From the NCBI GenBank assembly GCA_011525035.1, contig WTIZ01000060.1:65096-118078 (forward strand): DNA of 52,983 nucleotides. The letters are read 5' to 3'. Positions within the stretch are counted from its first letter, which is position 1; each line of letters begins with the position of its first letter. The stretch comes from Cryomorphaceae bacterium (lineage in GTDB: Bacteria; Bacteroidota; Bacteroidia; Flavobacteriales; Schleiferiaceae). Shown in pieces: positions 32,303 through 40,599 of this stretch. The notes under the pieces were generated by a model. The model searched no databases. It was not told the DNA's origin and saw only the letters and a list, made by a program, of their open reading frames with translations. Made by a program: the position numbers and the translations under genes.

Positions 32303-33562
32303 ATGTCTAAACATTACAACGTCGTCGTAATAGGTGCCGGAACAGGAGGCATCATGACTGCAGCTCAGATTAAAAATCAGAAACGCGATGCGTCTATCGC
32401 GATTATCGATCCAGCGGACACGCACTACTACCAACCCGCTTGGACCTTAGTAGGTGCCGGTGCATACGACTATAACAAAACAGGTCGTCCGATGTCCTCA
32501 GTAATTCCTAAAGGATGCGACTGGGTGAAGGACGCTGTAACAACTATTGATGCGGATAACAGTAAAGTAAATACTGCTAATTCAGGCGAATTGAGCTACG
32601 ATGTTTTAGTAGCAGCGCCTGGTATACAGATTGATGTTGACGGCATTCCTGGACTGAAGGAAGGTCTAGAGGCGGGTGTGGTATGTTCGAACTACACCGA
32701 CCCTAAGAAGACATGGGAATTGGTCCAGAAATTTAAAGGAGGTAATGCGGTATTTACGCAGCCAACGACACCGATTAAGTGTGGTGGCGCGCCTCAGAAG
32801 ATCATGTATTTGGCCGATGACCATTGGGCGAAGACAGGCGTGAAAAGTGATACCAATGTCATTTTTGCTACACCTGGATCCGTAATCTTTGGAGTGCCAG
32901 ATTTTGCGAAGACACTGACCAAAGTGCTTCAACGTAAAAACATTCATTTCAAACCATTTTATGCCATCTCAAAGATTGATGTGGCGAATAAAGAAGTACA
33001 CTTCACCAACGCGAAGCCTGGTGAGAACGATTGTGTAGTAAACGAAGGGAATGGCTTAAGCGAAAGAACGGAAGGTGATTCTGCCTACGTGATTCCCTTC
33101 GACCTACTCCACCTCGCACCGCCGCAAAGTGCACCGGACTTTATCAAAAACAGTCCGCTTTCAAACGGTACTCCAGGCGGTTGGATCGATGTAGATATCA
33201 ATACGCTTCAGCACAACAAGTACTCGAATGTCTTTGCCGTAGGTGATGCAGCGGCGCTCCCAACTGCCAAAACAGGTGCAGCGATTAGAAAGCAAGCGCC
33301 AGTAGTTGCGGGGAATGTAGTTGCCATGCTGAACAGCAACAAGATTACAGACGCGCAATACGAAGGATACAGCTCTTGTCCACTTGTGACCGGATACGGT
33401 AAAATGGTGTTGGCTGAGTTTAAATACAATAACGTTAGAGATTCCGATCCGTTCCTCAGCAAATTCGTGGATACGACCAAGGAAAATTATAGCATGTGGA
33501 TCTTGAAAAAGTTCGGTTTGCCGTACATGTACTGGAACCGCATGATGAAAGGTAAAATGTGA
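32303..33562 (+). CDS. Sulfide:quinone oxidoreductase-like FAD-dependent protein
   Basis: A 419-residue flavoprotein. The Rossmann motif VVIGAGTGGIMTAA begins at residue 7, ADTHYYQPAWTLVGAGAYD is typical of the sulfide:quinone oxidoreductase family, and conserved cysteines lie in TTPIKCGGAPQKIM and SSCPLVTGYGKMV, matching the redox-active pair. The second FAD motif is SNVFAVGDAAALPTAKTGAAIRKQ. The C-terminal part (YSMWILKKFGLPYMYWNRMMKG) is amphipathic for membrane attachment. It would oxidise sulfide and reduce quinone at the membrane. The ATG at 32303 is preferred to a GTG eight codons upstream because it follows the predicted promoter. Single gene between two terminators. Confidence 0.9.
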   Translation: MSKHYNVVVIGAGTGGIMTAAQIKNQKRDASIAIIDPADTHYYQPAWTLVGAGAYDYNKTGRPMSSVIPKGCDWVKDAVTTIDADNSKVNTANSGELSYDVLVAAPGIQIDVDGIPGLKEGLEAGVVCSNYTDPKKTWELVQKFKGGNAVFTQPTTPIKCGGAPQKIMYLADDHWAKTGVKSDTNVIFATPGSVIFGVPDFAKTLTKVLQRKNIHFKPFYAISKIDVANKEVHFTNAKPGENDCVVNEGNGLSERTEGDSAYVIPFDLLHLAPPQSAPDFIKNSPLSNGTPGGWIDVDINTLQHNKYSNVFAVGDAAALPTAKTGAAIRKQAPVVAGNVVAMLNSNKITDAQYEGYSSCPLVTGYGKMVLAEFKYNNVRDSDPFLSKFVDTTKENYSMWILKKFGLPYMYWNRMMKGKM

Positions 33563-33568
33563 TGTTTG

Positions 33569-33590
33569 TCATATTTTGATGTGTTAGTTG
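33569..33590. repeat. 22-bp direct repeat, copy 2
   Basis: Identical to 32159-32180, starting 7 bases after the oxidoreductase stop codon. It lies just before the terminator hairpin that follows that gene. Confidence 0.85.
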
Positions 33591-33594
33591 GAAT

Positions 33595-33623
33595 GCCCCG
33601 AGCCTTGTGTTCGGGGCTTTTTT
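33595..33623 (+). terminator. Rho-independent terminator after the oxidoreductase
   Basis: Stem GCCCCGA/TCGGGGC (7 bp) with a nine-base loop and six T residues (33618-33623). Only 19 bases separate it from the ATG of the next gene, so a promoter for the downstream operon must overlap it or read-through occurs. Confidence 0.85.
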
Positions 33624-33642
33624 ATTCCTTAAATTCGTTAAC

Positions 33643-34143
33643 ATGAATACACCCAATGCAGATGGTGCAATCTCTCTGAAAGAGAGCATGCTCGAAGTTG
33701 AAGGTTGGACCCCCGAAATCTACCAGCGCAACTTCAATGACTTCCTAGACAGCCAGCCTTATCTAGTAGGTACTCTTATGGATGCCGACGAAGGCATGGA
33801 AGAAGGCGCACATTCTTGGATGCTCAAGGCCGTTTTGGTTTTGAAGTGGTCCTTCCAAAAGATGGGATGGCGTGCTACCATGCTCAGCGAAGAAAAGTGG
33901 ATTGGCATCATCGAATCTCGCATGGAGGTGTATGAGGAGCACCAAGAGGATAATGGGTTGGACATTCAATCCCTCATCAAGATCAGCAGCTCGCCCAATA
34001 CCTTGAGCGAACTCTACCTCTACGTAGCTGAAAACAATGCCATGAGCAATGAGGCTGCAGGGAACATCCTTTTCCTTCTTGACTGTGCCATTGAAGCCAT
34101 GGAAATGGCGGTATTGCAGGATAAAACAGAGAGTGACGCATAA
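33643..34143 (+). CDS. Unknown alpha-helical protein leading the paa-like operon
   Basis: A 166-residue soluble protein, acidic and probably all-helical, with no signal peptide. Recognisable stretches include LKESMLEVEGWTPEIYQRNF, DADEGMEEGAHSWMLKAV and MSNEAAGNILFLLDCAIEAMEMAVL. No family was recognised. The ATG at 33643 is chosen because the open frame upstream lies in the terminator. Its stop overlaps the PaaI start by one base, so it is the first gene of the phenylacetate-type operon and may be an accessory or regulatory protein of that pathway. Confidence 0.65.
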   Translation: MNTPNADGAISLKESMLEVEGWTPEIYQRNFNDFLDSQPYLVGTLMDADEGMEEGAHSWMLKAVLVLKWSFQKMGWRATMLSEEKWIGIIESRMEVYEEHQEDNGLDIQSLIKISSSPNTLSELYLYVAENNAMSNEAAGNILFLLDCAIEAMEMAVLQDKTESDA

Positions 34144-34556
34144 TGGAGAAGGCCGCACATATCGTCCGTCACATGATGGAGAACGACGCCTTTAGCCAGT
34201 GGTTAGGCATCGAAGTCGTGGCCAATTCCGCCGGCGCTGCCGTCTTAAAAATGACCGTTCGAGAAGAAATGACCAACGGGTTCGGTATCGCTCACGGCGG
34301 CATCACCTATTCTCTTGCAGATTCGGCCCTGGCCTTTGCCTCAAACGGTGGCGGACGCCAAAGTCTATCCATCGAGACCAGCATCCACCACATTGCGAAA
34401 GTGGAAACTGGTGAGACCATTACTGCTACAGCCTCGCTGATTAGCGAGACCAATAAAACAGGCATCTACCAAATTGATATCACGAACTCTTCAGGGCAGC
34501 GCGTAGCGTGGTTCAAGGGAACTGTATACCGCACCTCGAAAGAATGGAACCTATGA
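34143..34556 (+). CDS. paaI: PaaI-type hotdog acyl-CoA thioesterase
   Basis: A 137-residue hotdog-fold protein. The core motif NGFGIAHGGITYSLADSALAFASN matches the PaaI family, and IETSIHHIAKVETGETI follows. PaaI releases CoA from ring-hydroxylated phenylacetyl-CoA and prevents trapping of CoA. Its stop overlaps the thiolase start (ATGA), which fits a paa operon and supports the assignment. Confidence 0.92.
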   Translation: MEKAAHIVRHMMENDAFSQWLGIEVVANSAGAAVLKMTVREEMTNGFGIAHGGITYSLADSALAFASNGGGRQSLSIETSIHHIAKVETGETITATASLISETNKTGIYQIDITNSSGQRVAWFKGTVYRTSKEWNL

Positions 34557-35758
34557 AACAGACCTATATCGTAGACGGCGTTCGTACGCCCATTGGAAAA
34601 TTTAAAGGCACCCTTGCCGCGGTGCGCACCGATGATTTGGCGGCCATGACCATCGCCAAACTCATGGAAAAGAATCCCGATGTGGATCCTAGCGCCATTG
34701 ACGATGTCATCCTAGGATGTGCCAACCAAGCCGGAGAAGATAACCGAAACGTGGCGCGTATGGCAGCCCTTTTGGCGGGACTTCCCTGGAGCGTTCCGGG
34801 CGAAACCGTGAACCGCTTGTGTGCCTCAGGAATGAGCGCAGCCATCCATGCCCACCGCGCCATCATGGCCGGAGACGGCGACCTATTCATCGCTGGAGGG
34901 GTGGAAAACATGAGCCGTGGCCCTTATGTCATGAGCAAGCCTCAGACCGCCTATGGTACGGACAGTAAGATGTACGACAGCTCTTTTGGATGGCGTTTTG
35001 TGAATCCAAAAATGAAGGAGCTCTACGGTACCCACGCCATGGGTGAGACCGCAGAGAACCTCGTGGAGCAGTTCGGAATTAGTCGTGAGGACCAAGACGC
35101 CTTTGCACTTTGGTCGCAGCAAAAAGCTGCCAGAGCGCAGGAGCGCGGAAGGTTCCGTTTGGAGAAATTCGCCGTGGAGATCCCACAGCGCAAAAAGGAC
35201 CCTATCGTTTTTGTGGAGGACGAATTCATGAAACCGAATACCACCCTTGAAGCCCTCGGCGGCCTAAGAGCAGCGTTCAAAAAAGACGGCTCAGTGACGG
35301 CGGGGAACAGTTCAGGGTTGAACGACGGTGCCGTAGCATTATTGATGGCCAGTGGTGAAGCCGTGGAGCAGCATGGCTTGAAGCCTTTGGCGCGCGTGGT
35401 GAGCTCAGCGGTCGCTGGTGTGGAGCCGCGGATTATGGGAATTGGTCCAGTGGAGGCGTCGAAAAAGGCACTCGCTAAAGCGGGACTGACGTTGGACGAT
35501 ATGGATATCATTGAGCTGAATGAGGCTTTTGCAGCGCAGGTTTTGGCTTGCACGCGCGAGCTTGGTTTGGCGGATAACGACGAGCGTATCAACCCGAACG
35601 GGGGTGCCATTGCATTGGGCCACCCACTGGGGGTGACGGGCGGTCGCATCCTTCATTCTGCAGCCCTAGAGTTGCAGGAGACCGGTAAGAAATATGCCTT
35701 GGTGAGCATGTGTATTGGCGTTGGCCAGGGGTATGCTACCATTTTAGAACGCGCATAA
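34553..35758 (+). CDS. Thiolase, probable 3-oxoadipyl-CoA/3-oxo-5,6-dehydrosuberyl-CoA thiolase
   Basis: A 401-residue thiolase. The opening is MKQTYIVDGVRTPIGKFKG, the nucleophilic cysteine lies in VNRLCASGMSAAIHAH, and the C-terminal catalytic motifs are NPNGGAIALGHPLGVTGGR and LVSMCIGVGQG. The MYDSSFGWRFVNPKM segment is typical of PaaJ/PcaF-type 3-oxoadipyl-CoA thiolases. It cleaves the last C6 or C8 intermediates of phenylacetate breakdown to succinyl-CoA or acetyl-CoA. The ATG at 34553 overlapping the PaaI stop is chosen over upstream in-frame ATGs. Confidence 0.92.
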   Translation: MKQTYIVDGVRTPIGKFKGTLAAVRTDDLAAMTIAKLMEKNPDVDPSAIDDVILGCANQAGEDNRNVARMAALLAGLPWSVPGETVNRLCASGMSAAIHAHRAIMAGDGDLFIAGGVENMSRGPYVMSKPQTAYGTDSKMYDSSFGWRFVNPKMKELYGTHAMGETAENLVEQFGISREDQDAFALWSQQKAARAQERGRFRLEKFAVEIPQRKKDPIVFVEDEFMKPNTTLEALGGLRAAFKKDGSVTAGNSSGLNDGAVALLMASGEAVEQHGLKPLARVVSSAVAGVEPRIMGIGPVEASKKALAKAGLTLDDMDIIELNEAFAAQVLACTRELGLADNDERINPNGGAIALGHPLGVTGGRILHSAALELQETGKKYALVSMCIGVGQGYATILERA

Positions 35759-35759
35759 G

Positions 35760-36344
35760 ATGGCTATATACCAATTCCTTGATTTCATTCCCGTAGTACA
35801 TCCTACGGCCTTCGTACATCCCCAAGCGAATGTGACGGGCGATGTGATCGTTGGGCCGCATTGTTACATTGGACCCGGGGCAGTGCTCCGTGGCGACTGG
35901 GGCAGAATTGTACTCGAAGAGGGCGTGAATGTGCAAGAGAATTGTACCGTACATATGTTTCCAAAAACCGAAACGCGCCTCAAGAAGATGGCGCATGTAG
36001 GGCATGGGGCGATTATTCACGGCGGGACGCTGGGTGAGAATGTACTCATCGGGATGAATGCCGTGGTCATGGACAATGTTGAGGTCGGTGATGGCTCTAT
36101 TGTGGGCGCATTGGCTTTTGTGCCGCAGAATACAGTAATTCCGCCAAGGAGCATCTTCGTAGGCAACCCCGGCAAGGTCGTGAAGCAGGTTAGTGATGAA
36201 ATGCTCGAGTGGAAGACGGAAGGAACGAAATTGTACATGGAGCTTCCAAAGCAATGTCAGGATACCTTGAAAGAGGTGGAGCCGTTGAAGGAATTGGAAC
36301 CCAATAGACCAGAACATAAAGGAACCTATCAAACACACAAATAG
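35760..36344 (+). CDS. paaY: PaaY-like hexapeptide-repeat protein
   Basis: A 194-residue left-handed beta-helix protein of the gamma-carbonic anhydrase type. Hexapeptide repeats (VTGDVIVGPHCYIGPGAVLRGD, VNVQENCTVH, ENVLIGMNAVVMDN) are followed by a charged C-terminal helix. Putative zinc ligand histidines are in HMF, VGHGAIIHGG. PaaY is a thioesterase acting on hydroxylated dead-end CoA products of phenylacetate metabolism. Position one base after the thiolase and abutting PaaZ supports this name over a general carbonic anhydrase. Confidence 0.88.
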   Translation: MAIYQFLDFIPVVHPTAFVHPQANVTGDVIVGPHCYIGPGAVLRGDWGRIVLEEGVNVQENCTVHMFPKTETRLKKMAHVGHGAIIHGGTLGENVLIGMNAVVMDNVEVGDGSIVGALAFVPQNTVIPPRSIFVGNPGKVVKQVSDEMLEWKTEGTKLYMELPKQCQDTLKEVEPLKELEPNRPEHKGTYQTHK

Positions 36345-38384
36345 ATGAACACAGTTAAGAATTACATCCTTGGAAACTGGGAGGCAGGCAGCGGCACGGA
36401 ATACACGGCGCGCCACGCGATCACGGGGGCAGAGTTTGCTTCTGTGAGCTCAGAAGGATTGGATTACAAGGCTATTTTAGACTATGCCCGAAATGTTGGA
36501 GGTCCTGCCCTGCGCAAGATGACTTTTCAGGAGCGCGGCCGCATGCTTAAAGCGTTGGCACTGCATTTAACGTCTATCAAACGCCAATTCTATGATGTGA
36601 GTTGGGCCACCGGAGCCACCAAGGTGGACAGCTGGATTGATATTGAAGGGGGAATAGGCAACTTATTCGCCAATGCGTCCCTCAGACGCCAATTCCCAGA
36701 CCTTCCCTACTACGTTGATGGCGACCTTGCTCGTCTTTCAAAAGAAGGTACGTTCATCGGTCACCACATCATGGTGCCGCGCCACGGGGTAGCGGTCCAT
36801 ATCAATGCATTTAACTTCCCTATTTGGGGGATGCTCGAGAAAATTGCGGTCAACCTGATGGCAGGTGTTCCCGCAGTAGTGAAGCCGTCGGAATATACCT
36901 CCTACCTCACCGAAGCGATGGTTAAGGCCATCATCGACAGCGGTATTTTACCGGAAGGTGCCCTGCAACTTGTGAGCGGTAAAGGACGCGGCATTCTAGA
37001 CCACGTAGATTTTCAAGACATCGTGACCTTCACGGGTTCTGCGGCTACGGGTCAGGTGTTGCGCGGATTACCTCATTTGAACGAGCGCTCGGTGCCGTTC
37101 AACCTAGAGGCAGATAGTTTGAACGCCGCGGTGCTGGGTCCAGATGTGAAGCCAGAAGATGCGGAATTTGCGCTATTTGTACGTGAATTGGCCAACGAAA
37201 TGACGGTGAAAGCCGGACAAAAATGTACGGCTATTCGTCGCGCTATGGTGCCAGAACATTTGTTGCCTTCGGTTCAGGAGGCGGTGATTGCGCGCTTGCA
37301 AAAGACCGTGATTGGTGATCCTCAAGCCGAGGGTGTGCGCATGGGTGCTTTAGCGACGCACGATCAGATCGGTCGTGTAGAGGCGGAGATGAACAAGCTG
37401 ATGGCCGAACAGGAATTGGTCTTTAATCCAGACCTCGACCTTGTAGGCGCTACAGATGCAGGTGCGTTCTACACGCCAAAACTGTTTGTGAACAGCGATC
37501 CATTTACCAACACCAAGGTCCACGAGGTGGAGCCGTTCGGTCCTGTGAGCACCTTGATGCCCTACAAGACCATTGACGAGGCGGTCCAGCTGACCGCTAT
37601 GGGACGCGGTTCTTTGGTGACGTCATTTGTGAGTAAGAACACTTCTGATATTGTTGCATTCACCTCCGAGGCTGCGGCCTACAACGGACGTATCCACATC
37701 ATCAACGAGAAAATGGCCAAGGAAAGTACCGGTCACGGTTCGCCGATGCCACTGATGAAACACGGCGGTCCAGGTCGTGCTGGAGGTGGAGAAGAAATGG
37801 GCGGAAAGCGCGGCATCTTGCACTATTTGCACCGCACGGCCATCCAAGGCCACCCGGATGATATCACAGCCATTACACAGCAGTACCAGCCCGGCGCATC
37901 TCGCCCTGAGGCTATGCCGCATGTCTTCCGTCAGCACTTTGAGGAGCTGGAAGTGGGCGCGACAGTGTACACTGCAAAGCATACAGTGACAGAAACGGAC
38001 ATCACGAACTTTGCCAATGTGAGCGGCGACAACTTCTACGCACACATGGACGCTACTTCGCTTGAGGGAACCATCTTCGAGGGCCGAGTGGCGCACGGAT
38101 ATTTCATCTTGAGCAAGGCAGCGGGATTGTTTGTTGAGGCGAAGAAAGGTCCGGTGTTGTTGAACTACGGTATCGACGAATGCCGATTCACCAAGCCCGT
38201 TTACCCAGGGGCAACCATCGGGGTAAAATTGACCGTAAAAGAAAAGATCGATCAAGAAAAGCGCAGTGAGGACGATGTGGCTAAGGGCATCGTGAAGTAC
38301 TACGTGGAAGTCTACGACGATACCGATGAGGTAGTTGCCGTGGCGACCATCTTGACCATGGTGAAGAAACTAGACCAGAGCTGA
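36345..38384 (+). CDS. paaZ: PaaZ, bifunctional oxepin-CoA hydrolase / aldehyde dehydrogenase
   Basis: A 679-residue two-domain enzyme. The aldehyde dehydrogenase part spans about 1-520 (VPRHGVAVHINAFNFPIWGM, AVVKPSEYTSY, TFTGSAATGQVLRG, catalytic Cys in TVKAGQKCTAIRRAMVP). The C-terminal MaoC-type hydratase spans about 530-679 (FEELEVGATVYTAKHTVTETDI, VSGDNFYAHMDA, VAHGYFILSKAAGLF). It opens the ring of oxepin-CoA and oxidises the resulting aldehyde. Its ATG directly follows the PaaY stop and its TGA overlaps the next ATG. Length matches the family. Confidence 0.95.
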   Translation: MNTVKNYILGNWEAGSGTEYTARHAITGAEFASVSSEGLDYKAILDYARNVGGPALRKMTFQERGRMLKALALHLTSIKRQFYDVSWATGATKVDSWIDIEGGIGNLFANASLRRQFPDLPYYVDGDLARLSKEGTFIGHHIMVPRHGVAVHINAFNFPIWGMLEKIAVNLMAGVPAVVKPSEYTSYLTEAMVKAIIDSGILPEGALQLVSGKGRGILDHVDFQDIVTFTGSAATGQVLRGLPHLNERSVPFNLEADSLNAAVLGPDVKPEDAEFALFVRELANEMTVKAGQKCTAIRRAMVPEHLLPSVQEAVIARLQKTVIGDPQAEGVRMGALATHDQIGRVEAEMNKLMAEQELVFNPDLDLVGATDAGAFYTPKLFVNSDPFTNTKVHEVEPFGPVSTLMPYKTIDEAVQLTAMGRGSLVTSFVSKNTSDIVAFTSEAAAYNGRIHIINEKMAKESTGHGSPMPLMKHGGPGRAGGGEEMGGKRGILHYLHRTAIQGHPDDITAITQQYQPGASRPEAMPHVFRQHFEELEVGATVYTAKHTVTETDITNFANVSGDNFYAHMDATSLEGTIFEGRVAHGYFILSKAAGLFVEAKKGPVLLNYGIDECRFTKPVYPGATIGVKLTVKEKIDQEKRSEDDVAKGIVKYYVEVYDDTDEVVAVATILTMVKKLDQS

Positions 38385-38713
38385 TGAATTTCGAGCGGTT
38401 CCCGGGCGCACAGTACGCCAACATATTCAGTTACCTGCCTTCAGACGATAGAGAGGGCTATGCGGAATTGGACGAAGAGACCCTACACTTGGTGGGGGAC
38501 GTTCCAGGATATGTGGGGTACGAGAGCGTGAAAAATGCCGAGGGCCGCAGCATCTTTATCAGCTATTGGCAGAGCATGGAGGCAGTGAACGAGTGGCGTG
38601 CGAATGCCCGTCATAAAGTCGCTAAGAGCCACGGGAAACAGTGGTATGCGGCGTACCACAGCATGCTCGTTAAAATTGAATATTCAGCAGAACACAATAC
38701 CCAAATACTATAA
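38384..38713 (+). CDS. Antibiotic biosynthesis monooxygenase-like small protein
   Basis: A 109-residue dimeric alpha-beta barrel candidate: ANIFSYLPSDDREGYAELDEETL, VPGYVGYESVKNAEGRSIFISYWQSMEAVNEWRANARHKVAKSHGKQWY is typical of the ABM family (W in the W-x-S-x-E turn and the HKVAKSHG ending). Related proteins oxidise or degrade small aromatics or heme, often without cofactors. It lies inside the paa-like operon with one-base overlap to PaaZ, so a role in the aromatic pathway is possible but unproven. Confidence 0.8.
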   Translation: MNFERFPGAQYANIFSYLPSDDREGYAELDEETLHLVGDVPGYVGYESVKNAEGRSIFISYWQSMEAVNEWRANARHKVAKSHGKQWYAAYHSMLVKIEYSAEHNTQIL

Positions 38714-38716
38714 CCT

Positions 38717-39490
38717 ATGAACGAAGCAGTGAACCAAGGCGGTGTACATGTGGCCGTTGACGATCGCGGTTTGGCGACAGTTGAATTTTTCCATCCGCTG
38801 TCCAATTCTTTGCCGGGCAAGGTCCTCGCGAAATTGGCCAATACCATTACGGAACTGGGGGAAAATGACGCCGTAAAACTCATCCTAGTGAAGAGTGCGG
38901 GCGAACGTGCCTTTTGTGCCGGGGCCAGCTTTGACGAACTCATAGCCATTGAAGATTTAGATACCGGTAAGGTCTTTTTTAGCGGCTTTGCCAACGTGAT
39001 CAACGCCATGCGCAAGTGTCCGAAGCTCATTATCGGCCGAGTTCAAGGAAAGGCTGTGGGCGGCGGTGTAGGCCTCGCTTCTTCGGTAGATTATTGTTAC
39101 GCTACCAAGCACGCGGCGGTGAAGCTCAGCGAGCTGGCGGTAGGTATTGGACCGTTTGTGGTGGGCCCTGCAGTGGAGCGCAAGCTTGGGTTAGCTGGGA
39201 TGTCAGACCTAGCGATTAATGCCACGGAATGGCGCTCAGCAGAGTGGGCCTTCCAGCGTGGTTTGTACAATGATATTTTCGAAGATGCGGCAGCCATGGA
39301 TGAAGCCATCGAGGCTTTAGCGGGCCGATTGTTGACCAAATCCGTTCCTGCCATGCGCGGGCTCAAGAAGGTCTTTTGGGAAGGCACCGAGCACTGGGAC
39401 GAATTGTTGGCCGAGCGCGCTGCGATTAGCGGCGAGCTGATCCTGAGCAAGGAAGCTAAAGATGCCATTGGCGCCTTTAAGAGTAAATAA
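38717..39490 (+). CDS. Enoyl-CoA hydratase/isomerase family protein
   Basis: A 257-residue crotonase-fold protein: oxyanion-hole motif AFCAGASFDELI and the GRVQGKAVGGGVGLASSVDYCYA segment, with a catalytic Glu position in SELAVGIGPFVVGP. It probably acts in phenylacetate or fatty-acyl-CoA degradation as the PaaF or PaaG step; sequence alone does not tell which. It follows ABM by three bases and overlaps the next ATG by one base. Confidence 0.85.
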   Translation: MNEAVNQGGVHVAVDDRGLATVEFFHPLSNSLPGKVLAKLANTITELGENDAVKLILVKSAGERAFCAGASFDELIAIEDLDTGKVFFSGFANVINAMRKCPKLIIGRVQGKAVGGGVGLASSVDYCYATKHAAVKLSELAVGIGPFVVGPAVERKLGLAGMSDLAINATEWRSAEWAFQRGLYNDIFEDAAAMDEAIEALAGRLLTKSVPAMRGLKKVFWEGTEHWDELLAERAAISGELILSKEAKDAIGAFKSK

Positions 39491-40332
39491 TGCGCACACT
39501 TTTCCTAGCCGTTCTCTTGATGCCTTTAGCTCTTTTGGGGCAAAGTGATACTGCAGTAGCGGGTTATCACAGGCAAGCGATTTACAGTGTTTCAGGCGCT
39601 TTTACAGAGGTAGATAATTGGAATGCTGGTGGAGAAAACAGTTCAAACGTGAGTTTTTTGTTGCGAGAGAATTGGACCAATAAAGGCATAAACTTTACGA
39701 CTGTTCACCTGCTAGAAGGAAACTACGGATTGAGTAGACAGGCAGGTACACTGACTAAAAATGCCGATCGTTTAGAATTTACCACGACCCTTACCGGCTC
39801 GCCCAAGACGACGGAATGGAACCTGTCTAGCCAGTTTAATGTACGTACACAACTAGCGCCTGGGTACGCAAAAGGAGACACTTCAGGCGTACCTATTTCA
39901 ACTTTTGGGGCACCCATTTACGGCCAATTCTCCTTTGGTGTAGGGAACAACTCGTTCGACCATTGGCAGGTGTTTTTATCGCCGCTCGCCGGTAAGAGTA
40001 CTACGGTTCTAGATGCTGATTTAAGAAGCAAAGCCGCTTTTGGTGTAGACACTGGTGCTACTTGGCGTTTGGAAGCAGGTGCTAAGATTACCTTGAACTA
40101 CAACCAACAGTTCAGCGAAGCATTTTCAATAACTGCGAAGTCTGATATTTTCTACAACTATTGGGGTCCATTGTCAGCGACCGATTTTATGCTTGACATC
40201 ATTGCTCTTTATAAGATTAAAGAGGCCTTCTCTGTCAATGCTCATGTCCAACTCATTCGCGACATCGATCAAATAGATGCCTGGCAACGCCGTTCGGTGT
40301 TGGGAATTGGCCTAGCGTATACCATCAAGTAG
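39490..40332 (+). CDS. DUF3078 family outer-membrane beta-barrel protein
   Basis: A 280-residue protein with a signal peptide (MRTLFLAVLLMPLALLGQ). GAFTEVDNWNAGGENSSNVSFLLRENWTNKG and TTLTGSPKTTEWNLSSQFNVRTQLAPGY are typical of DUF3078. Alternating strands continue to a terminal YTIK, as in an outer-membrane barrel. The function is unknown. It ends the paa-like operon by a one-base overlap with the hydratase and could assist uptake of an aromatic substrate, but no motif proves that. Confidence 0.8.
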   Translation: MRTLFLAVLLMPLALLGQSDTAVAGYHRQAIYSVSGAFTEVDNWNAGGENSSNVSFLLRENWTNKGINFTTVHLLEGNYGLSRQAGTLTKNADRLEFTTTLTGSPKTTEWNLSSQFNVRTQLAPGYAKGDTSGVPISTFGAPIYGQFSFGVGNNSFDHWQVFLSPLAGKSTTVLDADLRSKAAFGVDTGATWRLEAGAKITLNYNQQFSEAFSITAKSDIFYNYWGPLSATDFMLDIIALYKIKEAFSVNAHVQLIRDIDQIDAWQRRSVLGIGLAYTIK

Positions 40333-40516
40333 TTTTTCTCAACCTTCTCTCCCTTCTCCAAAGCAAGAAAAACAGAAGGATGAGCCCCGGTTGGAGCACC
40401 ACAAAAACGAGAATGTTGGCGAGGTAGTAGCCGTAGCCGTATTCGCCCGGTGCGCCGCCCATCACTTGGAGGATGTAGACGCACTTCATAAAGAGATCGG
40501 TGATAAATGCTTCCAT
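40325..40516 (-). CDS. Small membrane protein, unknown function
   Basis: A 63-residue frame with one strong transmembrane segment (YLANILVFVVLQPGLILLFFLLW) and a positively charged tail RRERRLRKTT, so the C-terminus should be cytoplasmic. It overlaps the convergent DUF3078 gene by 8 bases. A -7-like TAACTTTT lies about 20 bases before the ATG at 40516. A later ATG at 40489 is also possible. No family was recognised. Confidence 0.5.
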   Translation of the reverse strand: MEAFITDLFMKCVYILQVMGGAPGEYGYGYYLANILVFVVLQPGLILLFFLLWRRERRLRKTT

Positions 40517-40549
40517 GAAGACGTAACGCGAGCCGAAAAGTTATCGTAC

Positions 40550-40574
40550 AAAAAAGCCACCCATCGGGTGGCTT
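40550..40574 (-). terminator. Rho-independent terminator for the 41-kb minus-strand operon
   Basis: Perfect 9-bp stem AAGCCACCC/GGGTGGCTT with an ATC loop, with a T tract on the minus strand. It lies 26 bases after the stop codon of the DUF4399-like gene and closes the long maltodextrin operon. Confidence 0.9.
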
Positions 40575-40599
40575 CTCTAAGTTCTTTTATTCTGAAGAA

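Noticed and set aside
33456-33689. Minus-strand frame of 77 codons across the end of the oxidoreductase gene
   Set aside because: It is antisense to a well-supported gene and to a terminator, and its translation has no coding character.
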